A stretch of DNA of 64,000 nucleotides, taken from the NCBI GenBank assembly GCA_018296165.2, contig JACKQL020000060.1, positions 62,001 to 126,000 on the forward strand, read 5' to 3'. The notes under the pieces are model-generated. The model was given only the letters and a program-made list of their open reading frames with translations. It had not been told where the DNA came from and did no database searches. The stretch is from Termitomyces sp. T153 (Eukaryota > Basidiomycota > Agaricomycetes > Agaricales > Lyophyllaceae). A program made the translations under genes and the position numbers. Below are positions 1 through 10,522 of the stretch, one piece after another. The first letter of the stretch is position 1; every line of letters starts with the position of its first letter.

Positions 1-167
1 GATGGAGACTTACTCAAGAACCAGCAATCTACCATCACACTCTCTCACCTCTCCAGGACTAGAGACTTTCTATCTGCTTCGCTAGCTCCTCTAGCGGACT
101 AAGGATAATCATAATTAGCATACGTTACATGCATAGAATGGATTGGTAGACAAAGGATTGGTGGTAC

Positions 168-293
168 TCACTTAACACAAGCAAGAACTTGTCTTACAAT
201 GGGTAAGTCTATTTCACCGCTCATGGGCGCGGCGAGAGATAGAGTGGTAATGGTGGCGAGGATAGAGAGGAAGACGATACGAAGGGAAGACAT
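168..293 (-). CDS. Small secreted protein, first exon (SSP copy L1)
   Basis: A 41-codon reading frame starts with ATG at 293. It encodes a signal-peptide-like N-terminus (Met-Ser-Ser-Leu, then hydrophobic residues, ending Leu-Ala-Ala-Pro) and a short tail ending in Ala-Cys-Val-Lys. The frame closes at a TGA that is also a GTGAGT splice donor, so it may be the first exon of a spliced gene. A TATAAAA box lies about 100 bp upstream on the minus strand (near 393-402), followed by a leader with CTCGAGC shared with the other left-end copies. The sequence after the donor is recognisably similar to the putative intron of the 38-44 kb SSP genes. I know no named family. The signal peptide and promoter argue for a real gene; the exact C-terminus is unknown. 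Confidence 0.5.
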   Translation of the reverse strand: MSSLRIVFLSILATITTLSLAAPMSGEIDLPIVRQVLACVK

Positions 294-392
294 GATTCTC
301 GTGGCTTGCGATGAGATGAGTTGAGTTTACTGCTGTTGCCCAGGTAAGCGATGATGGGGGAAGAATGGCAAGAAGCTCGAGCCGCGGTACCA

Positions 393-402
393 CCTTTTAT
401 AA
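393..402 (-). promoter_or_regulatory. TATA box of SSP copy L1
   Basis: On the minus strand the bases read TATAAAAGGTGG about 100 bp before the ATG at 293. The same arrangement (TATAAA, then a CTCGAGC-containing leader, then CATTCTTCCCC) is present before copy L3 at about 1,909 and, less completely, before copy L2 at about 2,333-2,341. Confidence 0.55.
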
Positions 403-419
403 GACAAATTTAAATTTTG

Positions 420-1450
420 AAGGAACTATGCATAAGCTCTGACATTATTGACTAGATGGATGTACAATGTTTACATCCATTTTAGTCTGTCATAAGATTG
501 TGAGGAAATTATGCATGAGCCCTGGGATTTGGCTAGGTGAGGTTACGTACACAGAAGCCTTGAGTCCATTGCCGTGGTGTCGTAACAGGTGTCAGGGTAT
601 CATGAACTACTGTGTGCCGTGAATTAATGAACAGATCATGGCTAGAGTCCATGGCTGATGACAGTTGCATTTATTTTATTAAACTATATTTAACTCTATT
701 ACTAAAGTGACATCATATGCGATTATCTTTCAATTAGCGGTAACTTTTTGCCGGGAGATACAATCGATGGAATTATACGCGTTGAATACTGGCACTGGCA
801 GTTATTTGTGACGTCGACTTTTCACTGGTCATCAGTATCAGTTTGCACGGAGAGAATGAAATAACGACTTGAGTAACTAAGATTGCGTAGACTGTGGAGG
901 TTATCCGCAGCGAATCAGACATTGTCCATTGTGACTCAAATATCAAGCATTAGGTGAATTTGAACGACCGATCAATCCGAGAGACGGCAGGACGTCTGAT
1001 AGTACGTTTTCTGTCCGCGTACAGAAAAAGCCATGAGTCCGGTGCCGTGGTACCGTGATGTAACAATGAGTGCCATGAACTGTCTTGAATGGCAGTGTCA
1101 AATGTGTGAGGTCGATGTACAATACCGTGATTTTGCCGTGATTTCGCCGTGGGGGTACTATGTGAACATATGATGCCATTTGAGCGATAGACTTCAATAT
1201 ATTTCAACAAAATCAATGCAAATGTCATCAGCGTGACTCTAGCTATGTTCTTTTCATAAATCAATGGCACACAGCACTTCATCGCACCATCATGCCTGTT
1301 ACGACACCACGGCAGTGGATTAAAGGCTTCTGTATTGTGCCCAAGACAAATGTGAATATTGTACGTAACTTCACCTAGCCAAATGCTAGGGCTTATGCAT
1401 ACCTTCCTCACAATCTTATGATAGACTCAAATTGGATGTAAACATTATCC
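420..1450. repeat. Large imperfect inverted repeat
   Basis: The stretch from about 420 to 690 reappears as its reverse complement from about 1,195 to 1,450, around a spacer of about 500 bp. Shared landmarks include GTTACGTAC, CCGTGGTGTCGTAACAGG and a GATGACA-TTGCATT block. A further copy in the right-arm orientation lies at about 1,500-1,625. No coding capacity is apparent in the arms. The structure lies between SSP copies L1 and L3. Confidence 0.55.
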
Positions 1451-1908
1451 ATCCATCTAGTCAGATGTCAGAGCTTATGCATAACTCCCTAACAACTCTA
1501 GGACTGACCAAAACGGCACACAGCAGCTCATGGCACCCTGACGCCTGCCACGACACTTCGGCAACAGATTCAAGACTTCTGATTTGTGTCCAAAACAAAT
1601 GGGAATATTGTACGTAACTTCATCTAGCCAAACGTCAAAACTTATGCATAATTCTCTCGCGGTTCTATGACAGACTAAAACAGAGGTAGACATTCTACAT
1701 ATATCCATCTAGTCGTAGCTTGTGTACAATTTCCTCACAATCTTATGATAGACTAAAATGGATGTAAATATTATACATCCCTGCAGTCAAGTGTCAGAGC
1801 TTATGCGTAGTTCCCTCAAATCTATATGACAGACTAGAACAGATGTAGATGATGTACATACATTTATCTAGTCAAATGTCTGTGCATAATTCCTTCATAG
1901 TTTTCTTT

Positions 1909-2043
1909 ATAAAGAGTCAACCACGGCTCGAGCGTTTTGTCATTCTTCCCCATCTTCATTTACCTAGGCAGCAGCGGTGGATTCAACTCGTCTCATGTAG
2001 AGCTACGAGAGTCATGCCTTCCCTCTGCACTGTCTTCCTTTAA
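1909..2043 (+). pseudogene. Truncated SSP gene (copy L3): promoter, leader and ten codons
   Basis: A TATAAA box at about 1,909 is followed by the same leader as copy L1 (GGCTCGAGC, CATTCTTCCCC). At 2,014 comes ATG and only nine codons (Met-Pro-Ser-Leu-Cys-Thr-Val-Phe-Leu) before TAA. Similarity to copy L2 ends at Val-Phe-Leu, so this is a copy broken inside the signal peptide. It is on the plus strand, facing copy L2. Confidence 0.6.
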
Positions 2044-2149
2044 TCGATTCTATGTGTGTAACAAAGGGCATGCTTATCATCCTCTATGAGACTAAGGATA
2101 ATCCTACTCCGCATGCCATCCGTTACAAAGACAAAGGATTGATGGTAAC

Positions 2150-2275
2150 TTACTCAACACAAGCAAGAACCTGTCTTACAATCAGTAGGTGTATTTCACC
2201 CCTGATGGGGGCGAAGAGAGATAGAATGGTCATGGTCGCGAAGGTAGAGAGGAAGACAATGCAGAGGGAAGGCAT
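2150..2275 (-). CDS. Small secreted protein, first exon (SSP copy L2)
   Basis: The frame starts with ATG at 2,275 and has exactly the same 126-nt length as copy L1. It encodes Met-Pro-Ser-Leu, a hydrophobic run ending Leu-Phe-Ala-Pro, and a tail ending Val-Leu-Ala-Cys-Val-Glu. It closes at GAGTAAGT, which is at once a TAA stop and a splice donor in phase 2. A minus-strand TATAAAGGG lies at about 2,333-2,341. If spliced, the nearest acceptor leads to a stop almost at once, and an inverted truncated copy lies directly downstream, so a second exon may be lost. Function unknown; probably secreted. Confidence 0.5.
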   Translation of the reverse strand: MPSLCIVFLSTFATMTILSLFAPIRGEIHLLIVRQVLACVE

Positions 2276-2899
2276 GACTCTCGTGGCTCGACATGAAATG
2301 AAGAATGTCAAACAGCTCGAGTTGCAGTCCACCCTTTATAAAACAAACAAAAACCGTGAAGGAATTCTGCACAAGCTCCGATATTTGACTAGGTGGATGT
2401 ATGTACATGGCCCACATCTGTTCGAGTCTGTCATGAGATCACGAGGGAATTATGCATAAGCTCCGATATTCGACTAGATGGATGTACAATATCTACATCT
2501 GCTTTGCTTCATCATAAAATTGTCTCTAATTTGTCTCTATAAATGAGAATTGTGAGGGAATCATACACAGTCTCTGACTAGACGAATCTATGTACAATAT
2601 CTACATCTGCTCTACTGTCAAAGGTCATGAGGAGATTATGCATAAGCTGTGACATTTGACTAGATGAAGTTACGTACAATAATAACATCTGTTGTTAGTT
2701 TAATGTGAAATACCGTGTGCCGTGAATCAATGGAAAAGGAATAGCTAGCATCACGGCAGTGTAAAGTCTTGATGATACACAAGCTCTGACATTTGACTAG
2801 GTGAGATGTATGTACAATATCTACATTTGTTTCAGTCTATCATGAAATTGTCTCCACAAACAAGCATTGTGAGGAAATTATGTATAGTCTCTGCCTATA

Positions 2900-4060
2900 C
2901 AATTGGAAAAAAATGCAGTGTTTTGATGAGTATGTGGGAACAAAGGTCAAACTATAAAAATAGTTATGATTAGCATAGTCCTATTGGTAGCCAAAGAATC
3001 AATAGTATTTCCTCACTATAAGCAATGATCTCATTTATAAATCATATATCAATCTCATCTATAATGGTAAATCCATATTACTGCTGATGCATGCAGTGAG
3101 CAGTTGTAAGGATCAGCAACTACAAAGAGAAAGATGGTGCAAAGGAAAAGCTTAAAATGAGATGAGACAACTTACTACTGCCTCCAAGTGAGAGAGTTAA
3201 ACAAAGATGGTAGAAGAAAAAGCTACAATAGCAGTTGATACTGCTTTTTCTATCAAAAAAGAGTGAACAGAGTTGCAAAGTCTACTTAGGCCCGGCCAAT
3301 CCTGACATTTTAATGCATCATTCTATGTAAATAAATTGAAATCTCAATGTGTCCTCAGTAACAATCATTAGTTACTGCCAAGGAAGAATGTACTGCAGTT
3401 ATCAATTGTTACTGCAATGAAGGAAGGTATCACAGTTAATCTATTATTGTCAGCTTGAACCCACAACATAGAGTATGCAAAATGAAATGTGTATACACAA
3501 TGTCTCACAAATAGCATCGATCCATTTGACCCAAGAGCCTATAGAAAAAATGAAAGCAAATGCCAAGTAAGGGAATAAAGGTCCCCTTTAATAAATATCC
3601 CTGTCCTAAGGTTTAAATGAACCTCTAATCATGACTGAATTATAACACCCAACTAACAAAAACCCAAACAAAACTCATAGCCAGCTGAGATACACATTTA
3701 TAATATATTCCAACTTCCACTGTAGTGTACTTGCTATAGTACCCAATGTGTGCTGCCTTCAAGTTGAGCCCAGGAATGCATTATATGCTGGTGCATCATA
3801 TGCCTTTCACTAGGTTGGAAATGCGTTATATATTACTTATATATCTGCTCTATTAGTCATCCAATAACACATTGTGGGCCCTTTGGCAATATATTACATA
3901 TTGTTTAAATGCATCATGGAGGCAATTTACAATGTTCTTGCCTCTGAGAGTCTGGCCATATGCAATGCAATACTTAAAGCATATCATACAATACCCTTAC
4001 TTTTCAGCCAGTAGTAATGCATCATACTTTGTATTGCTCATGTGCTCCAAGGCACTTGCT
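2900..4060. other. AT-rich stretch without recognisable genes
   Basis: I found no convincing coding region here. The sequence is CpG-poor with many stop codons in all frames, like the transposon debris to its right. An old non-autonomous element is possible, but I saw no terminal repeats. Confidence 0.4.
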
Positions 4061-4064
4061 TGCC

Positions 4065-4150
4065 TGTAAGGGCAACCTCTGGAAGCTGCAGCTCAATCAC
4101 ACAACAGGCAGAGGAAGATCCAAAGTATATTCAGTACTGTACAGTGTCTA
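4065..4150. repeat. LTR-B end fragment
   Basis: The fragment begins TGTAAGGGCAACCTCTGG and contains CTCAATCACACAAC, then GATCCAAAG. The same block forms one end of the Ty3/gypsy LTR at 5,897-6,268 and recurs near 32,472, 35,613, 56,634 and 57,479, and inverted at 30,612 and 54,967. Confidence 0.6.
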
Positions 4151-4847
4151 CCAATGTAGTCTCTGTTGGGAAGATCACATCTTTTTGGGGGAGACATATT
4201 CCTGACAAGGATGATGAGAAGTATATGGAGTGGGCCTACATCATGAAGAGTGAACCCTCCATGGTCCAGCTCTGAGAATATATGTTTGACCCCCCCTGCC
4301 TCTCACACAGCATATAAGCCATAGGCTGCAAATAAAAGACTAGCATGCACCTTTATGAAGTAGGTACTGTCAACTTCAGCACAGAAACTCTGTGCAGAGG
4401 AGGAGGACCCCATGGCATTATGGGAATACCTAAAGAAATGACATGGAGGTGCAGTCCATGTCAAGCAAGTATGGCTTCTTCAGAAAGCCCTCACCACTAA
4501 TTTCTCCCTGTCAGAACCCTTTACAAAGACAGCCCACACAATCTTTGAAAAGATCAATCCTACATTCAATGCTGGAGAAGTCTTGAAAGAACTCCTGAAG
4601 TCCACTGCTATTCTTTCAGCACTGTCCAACAAATTCTTTGCACATATCAGATTGATCATTTCCTGAAATGGGACAGACTGGGGACATAATATGGCCTCCC
4701 ACAGGTCAGACAGTTCATGGAGGAGGAACAGACTTTACTGGAAGCTGACAAGAGTGGTTCTTCACCTACAGACACATCACTAATAGCCTTTGTTACAAAA
4801 ACTCTCACTAGCAGGGTAAGCCATACTTGGCATGCAAGTAATGTGGG

Positions 4848-5884
4848 TGTCACAACCCACTCCCTGGACCCCCAACATCATTCCCAGCCTGCTCACTTCC
4901 CTGGAGTCCCTCCCTCAATGCCTCATCAAACTCTTCAGCCATTGTACACCCTCTGCACCCACCCTGGGTAACTCTAACACTTTTTCAGCAAACTCTGATA
5001 GCCCCCTGGCCAATTCCAATGCATTCTCCACAGCCATCAACACTCCCCCTAAGCCCCTAGAACCCTCCCCCACTGTTCCTGATCCTGTTGTACATCCCCA
5101 GCTCACTACCCTGGTTTACCTGACCTACTTTGGAGCATCACAATGAACCTAAAGTGGCCCATATCCCCAACTAATCCCATCAGAACATTGCCACAGCCCA
5201 CCCCCTAATTGCAACTGACACCCACCAACTCTGCATGGCTCTGTTGAGCCCCACTGCCACACCTGCTATTCTCTAGAGCTCTCCAGTAGTCAGTATATAA
5301 CCCATAGAGTAGCACCTTGTACTCTAGTCTTGATATTGCATTAACTAGTTACTTGTGTCTTGTGTTTCTTTTGCCTCCATCTCTACTTTTTAGTCTTGAA
5401 TCCATTTCTTTTCTCAGTTCCATCTCATCTCATCTCCATCTTGCTTCAACTGTCTCTGTTTCCTTTGTTTTCCTAAGTCCCTTTTATCTCTGATGCCAGA
5501 ACAAACTCCATGTACATGCTACAACCTTCAAACATTTTTACAACAACTCCAGACCTCACCCTTCACTTGGCCCTCTTGATTGATCCCCCATCAAACTCCA
5601 GCTCTGCTTCCATCATTCACAAAGCCTCTGCTTGCCCCACAGTCTATTGGCATGCCTATGAACCTGTTTTTGATGCCTGCCTAAGCCCCACATTTAATAT
5701 ATTTAGTCTTAGACTTTCCCAGACCCCTCCAAACTTGCTTGGACCACTTTTCTTGGCCTCCCCTTGCAAGTCTCTCTAGTCTGCAACAACCCTGGAGTGC
5801 TAGGTTAAAAGCACAGGACATTATGTCTGCCTAGTAAGGACTTGCACAGTGTAGCTGAGCCCCTATAATCAGTGGAACCTGACA
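4848..5884 (+). repeat. Solo LTR, family A (old copy, 1,037 bp)
   Basis: The unit starts TGTCACAACCCACTCCCTGG and ends GTGGAACCTGACA, the termini of family A. Flanking bases are GTGGG (4,843-4,847) and GTGAG (5,885-5,889), a 5-bp target duplication with one mismatch. A TATATAA-like core followed by a pyrimidine-rich stretch sits mid-element, as in the other copies. Nearly all CpG sites have become TG or CA, so this looks older than the copies at 18,955 and 59,170. No internal retrotransposon region is attached. Confidence 0.75.
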
Positions 5885-5896
5885 GTGAGCAGCTGA

Positions 5897-6268
5897 TGTA
5901 AGGGCAACCTCTGGAGTAGTGGATTGGAGTCATGCAGCTAGCAGAGGGGAATCCAAGGTATATTAGCAGAGTAGACAATGATACAATTAGTAACTAATCA
6001 CCTAGCAGAGGGGAATCTGAAGAGAACAAGTCTAAGAATCCCTGCTGCTCAGCATGGCACATCAGCAGGCAGCAGAGGCATGGGAACTACTGTACAGAAG
6101 ACCAGAGGTGCTCCTAATCCTAGGGCAATGATTGCTGAGGTAATACAGAGAACCCCACAGTTCTCTGGAGATCTCTGGGGTTCTAGAAAGAGCCCTGGAG
6201 ATGTCAAACAAGCTGCAGAGGTGCTGGAACTAGTTATGGAGGTCAGAAATGGAAGTCTCCTAATATCA
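5897..6268 (-). repeat. 3' LTR of Ty3/gypsy element B1 (372 bp)
   Basis: In element orientation (minus) the LTR starts TGATATTAGGAG and ends GGTTGCCCTTACA. Just upstream of it in that orientation lies a purine run (AGAGGGGGGG, plus-strand 6,269-6,278), a clear polypurine tract that fixes the LTR start. A 370-bp plus-strand homologue lies at 30,243-30,612. Confidence 0.75.
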
Positions 6269-6299
6269 CCCCCCCTCTAGCATGTGGTGCCTTGATGCA

Positions 6300-7000
6300 T
6301 GGGGTAAAAGAAGTCCCTGATCACTCAGTCTGCTGGTGAGATAGGGTAGATTTCTTGTATGGTGTGCAGGGCATCTGGATATCTCCAGTGGAACTCCTTG
6401 ATGAGTCCAGGGGCATGCATGTTCTCCCATGGCTCCTAGGAGATATTCTCAATCCTGTAGCCTTTCCACTTTACTTTGTACTGTAGTCATCTCTGGAATA
6501 AACAGCTATTCAGGATTTCCTCCACCTCATATTCTTTCTTGTTGTTGACCACCATGGGGGGTGGCAGAGGTGGCAGATGATGCCCTGGAATAGGATCCTT
6601 AAGGGCCAGAGTCACTTTGATCATATTGAACACTGGATGAAGCTGGCACATCCCCACAGAGAGCCAGTGTCAATAGGCCAAGAGTCCTACCTGTCATTCC
6701 ACTGTGAAGGGTCCCAACTGATGGTGTGACAGCTCTTTTAAGGGCTGGGTAGTCATAATGTCAGAGGCATTCAGATAGACTTGATCTCTGGGCTGATATT
6801 TGTACTCTGGGGTCCTCCCATAGTTGTAGTATTGTGCCATGTTGTCCTTTGCCTTTGCCAGTGCTGTTCAGGCCTCCTCCTGTAACCTCCTTATTTGGTC
6901 CACAAATTTGTTTACTGCCTTATTCTCTGAGGATCAGGCACAGAGTTCAAAACCCATGCATGGATGCCATCCTGTGTTGAGGAAGAATGGGGAGAACTGG
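6300..7000 (-). pseudogene. Gypsy integrase C-terminal region and chromodomain (B1)
   Basis: The minus-strand translation contains a block matching the linker between integrase and chromodomain, then Val-Asn-Asn, Glu-Val-Glu-Glu-Ile-Leu, and Gln-Tyr-Lys-Val-Lys-Trp-Lys-Gly-Tyr, the signature of a chromodomain. It then ends near 6,330. Several stops interrupt it. Related fragments lie at 14,880-15,340 and 29,690-30,242. Chromodomains target chromovirus integration to marked heterochromatin. Confidence 0.75.
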
Positions 7001-7084
7001 GTGGATGCATGAACATGGTTGTTGTATTGGAACTCAGTGTCAGGGAGGAGTGTTAGTGTAGGGACTACTGGGCCTGTCAGCAAT

Positions 7085-7496
7085 TGAGCTTTTTAGCTGT
7101 CTGGAAGTATTCAAGGTTCTTGTGATCTGTTCAGACCTTGAACTTGTGCTGCATGCCTTCCAGGAAGTGCTGCCACTCATTAAGCAACCAGATAATGGCC
7201 AGCATCTCCTTGTTATGGATCTCATAGTTCCACTCCACCATATTCAGGCTCTTGGAGTAAAAGGCCACTGGATGCCACTTCCCATCTTCCAGAGATTGCT
7301 GTGAGAGCACAGGCCCAGTGGCAAAGTCAGAGCTGTTGGCTTCTACTTGGAAGGGAGAGTTGTTGTCTGAAAAGAGGAGGACAGGTCTGGAGGTTATGGC
7401 ATGCTTGAGAGTGTCAAAGGCTGTCTGCTCCAGAGGTCCCCAACTCCATGTAATATCCTTTTCAGTGAGGTCAAATAGTGGACAGGCATGGTGCAA
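7085..7496 (-). pseudogene. Gypsy RNase H domain (B1)
   Basis: The 121-residue open stretch (7,131-7,496) has the Ty3/gypsy RNase H order: Trp-Gly-Pro-Leu-Glu, Phe-Asp-Thr-Leu-Lys, Pro-Val-Leu, His-Pro-Val-Ala-Phe-Tyr-Ser-Lys-Ser-Leu, then Glu-Ile-His-Asn-Lys-Glu-Met-Leu-Ala-Ile. The usual first catalytic Asp (Asp-Ala-Ser) reads Glu-Ala-Asn, so the active site looks lost. Similarity continues past a stop to Asp-His-Lys-Asn-Leu-Glu-Tyr-Phe before the integrase deletion. Confidence 0.8.
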
Positions 7497-7700
7497 GGAG
7501 TCCTGAATGAATCTCTAGTAGAAGTTTGTAAAACCAAGGAATGCCTGCACCTCATTCTTGTTCTGAGGCTCTAGCCATTCTGCCATACCTGCTACCTTCA
7601 TTGTGTCCATTTCCATGGCTCTGTGCAAGATGATCAGGCCAAGGTATTCAATCCAGGGCTGTTCAAACTCACACTTCTCTGGTTTGAGGTAGAGCTAGTG

Positions 7701-8354
7701 CTAGCAGAGGTGTTCTAGGACAAGGCAAGTCATCCAATGGTGTTCCTCCAGCATTTTGGTATAGATGAGGATGTTGTCAAGGTATACACATACTATGCCC
7801 TCTGCTATAAGGTCCTGGAAGATGTTGTTCATCATGGTCTGAAAGGTGGTGGGGCTATTGGTGAGCCCAAGAAACATAAAAAGCAGTTCAAACAACCTCT
7901 GATTGGTCTGGAAGGTGGCCTTCTACTTGTCTTCTTTCTGGATGCACACATTGTTGTAACTCTACCAGACATTCAGTTTGGTGAAGTATCATGCATCCTG
8001 GAGGTTGTTGATGAGCTCAGAGATAAGAAGGAGAGGGTAATGGTTCTTCACTATCATGGCATTGAGAACCTGGTAGTTCTAGACCAGTTAGAGTAGGCCA
8101 TCCTTTTTGATGAAGAAGACTAGAGAGGCTATTGGAGACTTGGAAGGACAGATATGACTAGAGTCCAGGTTTTCTTGCAGGAATGTGTTGAGCTCCTCCT
8201 GCTCCCTAGGCACAAGTGGATAGACCTTATAGCTGGAGGATGTGGAATCTAGCAGCAGTTCAATAGTGTGGTCCCACCTCTTGTGCTCTGGAAGTGAGTC
8301 AAACAAGGCTTTGGAGAGCACATCCTCAAATGCATGGAGGTAGGGAGGTACCAT
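7701..8354 (-). pseudogene. Gypsy reverse transcriptase (B1)
   Basis: The N-terminal part (8,354-8,088) includes the pre-RT linker and Phe-Phe-Ile-Lys-Lys-Asp-Gly. The palm region (7,895-7,701) has Phe-Gly-Leu-style residues Phe-Leu-Gly-Leu-Thr-Asn-Ser-Pro-Thr-Thr-Phe-Gln and the catalytic box as Tyr-Leu-Asp-Asn-Ile-Leu-Ile. The second Asp of YxDD has become Asn, a G-to-A change that would abolish activity. The two parts lie in different frames. Confidence 0.8.
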
Positions 8355-8822
8355 GTCCTGGAACTCTCAGGGCATGGTATTGGCAGCCAATGCCTGGGCC
8401 AGCTGCTAGGATGTGATCTGATCTCCCACTTCTACCACTTCATCTAGGAACTCTGGCTCATGTACACCACCAAACTCCCTTCTGCACTCCTCCTCTAGAG
8501 CTCCACTGCTGCTCTGGTCATCCTTGTAGAGGGCCTCTTTATGAGGGAATGCCAGAGGTGGGGGATACAGGAGGTCTAGATTTGCAAAGAGGAGAGGGCC
8601 AGTGCAACATGCATAGATGGCTGCATATTCTCAAACTTGGGCCCAGCACTCTGCTCTGTCCTCTGCAGCACAGGCAGAGCACTTCTGGAGGCACCTGCTC
8701 ATGGCTACTCCTCTTTTGGTCCAATCAACCTTGGAGTTGTGCTTGTGGAGCCATATGAAACCAAGGATCATATCCTGCTTACTTAAGCTGGTGACAGCAA
8801 ACATGGCATGCTCTGTGTGGGT

Positions 8823-9095
8823 TCAATAGCAGAGGACCAGATCAACCATGGAGTTGATGGTGCCTGCTTTGTTAGGCATTCCATCAATGTTGTAGACCAG
8901 AATGGGCTTGGGGAGAGGCTGTGTGGTCAGGCCATGGCATTTGACAAACTCTGAGTCCAGAAACAGTCCCATTGCTCCACTATCCAGAAGAGCCATGACT
9001 CCACAGGTTTGCTGAGTGTCCATTGTCTCAATCTCCACATTGAGATGCAGGGAGTTAGTGGACGGGCCAGAAGCCATCATATACTGTTGGGGCAT
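8823..9095 (-). pseudogene. Gypsy aspartic protease (B1)
   Basis: The open stretch contains Ala-Leu-Leu-Asp-Ser-Gly-Ala, the retropepsin active-site motif, followed by Gly-Leu-Phe-Leu-Asp and Glu-Phe-Val-Lys. It is closely similar to the plus-strand fragment at 32,135-32,318 of element B3, where the motif has decayed to Asp-Ser-Lys-Ala. Confidence 0.75.
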
Positions 9096-9239
9096 TTGAT
9101 GTGCCCAGGTAGGGCCATGCTGATGGACCTTTGGAGGTGTTGTGGAGCTTGGTGGGGGCTCCAGAGTTAGTGTTTGTATGTCTAGACAGGAGTGTTGAGG
9201 TTCCTCTGTCTCAGAATGAAGGGCATTGGAAAAGGCAGG

Positions 9240-9890
9240 GTCATTTCAATACTTAACACAATCGAGGACTTACAGGACTTGGACCTGAAAACTGACTTTG
9301 AAACACTAAGGACTTGGGAGGAGGCAAAACAGACAGACATGAATGAAAGAAGTCATACTGGAAGGCATTGAATTGAAGTCTCTTGAATAAATAGGGGTGT
9401 AAATGCTTGAGCCACAAGAGGAACTTCCACAAGGATAATGCATTATGAAAGGTAGACTGGTATTGACAATTAAGTGAGATGAGAATGGGAACATTACTAG
9501 GTTCAAAATGTGGCATGTTATACAAGGATTTAACCAGGTGTATAGGAGGGACTATACCAAAACCACTTTACTTACAGCATGCACTGAATTGTGAAGAATT
9601 TTCTTGCATCTTGCAGCAAAACTGGGATACTGAATTTCTAAATAGGATGCTGCCAGAGGAGGAAGTCATATACATGGAGCAATGATGAAAATTTGAGGAG
9701 CAAAGAAAGGAAACCTGGGTGTGCAAGCTGGCAAAGGGACTACAGTGGTCTGAAGAATTATTCCACTGTTTTATACTTTTTGAAAGATGATATTGGCATA
9801 AAGGATTGGAAGTTTTAAAATTCTGGTTAAATTTTATAAAATACTATAGCATTATAGCTACAAATTGCATTTAGTTTATGTAATTCAAAT
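9240..9890. other. Unassigned degenerate stretch
   Basis: Short open frames occur on both strands, the longest about 90 codons, but I recognise no domain. The first part contains words (ACTTAACAC, GAGGACTTACAGGACTTGG) faintly like the repeat at 22,330. It lies between gypsy B1 and a copia fragment and is probably transposon-derived. Confidence 0.35.
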
Positions 9891-9894
9891 TCAA

Positions 9895-10490
9895 ACTGAA
9901 CAACTCTCAATACCTAGATTACTATTCTCAGATGCATTGGCATTGGGTCATATAAACACTGAGGTATCTGAAGAGGATGCAGATAATGGTGCTGTCCTTA
10001 GGCAGGAAGAATCCAATAAAGCTATTGGAGTTCATTGATTCTAATTGGGCTAATTGCCTTGATACTAGAAAGAATGTTAGTGGGTATGCTTGGATTGCTA
10101 AGCTTAGGGGCACTATCTTAGTCAACATGGAAACAGCACACTGTGGCAGCATCATCTAGCAAGGCAGAATATATAGTGGCTTTCAAAGCCATACAATAAT
10201 GCATTTGGCTGTGCACTCTATAGACAGCAATTAAATATGCACCAATGGGGACCACTACTCTGATATGCAATAAAAATTCAGCAATCAATTTATTGGAAGA
10301 CCTGGTGACATATCAGTGCATCAAACACATCAATATAAAATATCACTTCCTGAGGAAACATGTTTCCTAGAAAACAATACTCATCCAATACATCAATATT
10401 AACAAGAACATCACCAATATATTTACAAAGGCACTACCAGTACTACAGTTTATAAAGTTATGAGGCATTTTAGGAATGACTAGGATTGAG
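9895..10490 (+). pseudogene. Ty1/copia RNase H fragment
   Basis: The plus-strand translation holds the copia RNase H signature: Asp-Ser-Asn-Trp-Ala, Cys-Leu-Asp-Thr-Arg-Lys-Asn-Val-Ser-Gly-Tyr-Ala, then out of frame Ser-Ser-Lys-Ala-Glu-Tyr and, near 10,300-10,440, remnants of His-Ile-Asn-Ile-Lys-Tyr-His-Phe and Ile-Phe-Thr-Lys-Ala-Leu-Pro. The rest of the polyprotein is absent upstream. A purine-rich stretch and an LTR follow at about 10,523. Confidence 0.75.
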
Positions 10491-10522
10491 TGCAAGGAGG
10501 AGTAGGCAATAGTGAGGAGGAG

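Larger units (their letters stand above)
425..2900. repeat. Diverged 75-80-bp repeat units
   Basis: A unit containing TATGCATAAGCTCTGACAT, then TTGACTAGATGGATGTACAA, then TCTGTCATAAGATTGTGAGG recurs in both orientations. Forward copies lie near 425, 2,360, 2,450, 2,630 and 2,770. Inverse copies lie near 1,395, 1,460, 1,640, 1,720 and 1,790. Units lie on the upstream side of each of the three left-end SSP genes. Confidence 0.6.
5897..9150 (-). mobile_element. Ty3/gypsy chromovirus remnant B1
   Basis: Read on the minus strand, the order is aspartic protease (9,095-8,823), reverse transcriptase (8,354-7,701), RNase H (7,496-7,085), integrase C-terminal region with chromodomain (about 7,000-6,300), polypurine tract and 3' LTR. 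This is the Ty3/gypsy gene order. Gag and the 5' LTR are missing. RNase H runs directly into the end of integrase, so the integrase core has been deleted near 7,085. Frames are broken by stops throughout, and CpG is nearly absent. The element cannot be autonomous. It lies 8 bp beyond the family A solo LTR's target duplication. Confidence 0.85.

Noticed and set aside
168..2275. SSP copies L1 and L2 as mating pheromone precursors, because of ending Ala-Cys-Val-Lys/Glu
   Set aside because: Only two residues follow the Cys, so it is not a CaaX box. A classical signal peptide is also unlike basidiomycete pheromone precursors.
425..2900. Spaced repeats considered as a CRISPR array
   Set aside because: Units are long, diverged and in both orientations, with no constant spacers, in a eukaryotic context.
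7122..8096. Plus-strand frames (60-119 codons) across 7,122-8,096
   Set aside because: They are antisense to the gypsy RT and RNase H, whose domain motifs read on the minus strand.
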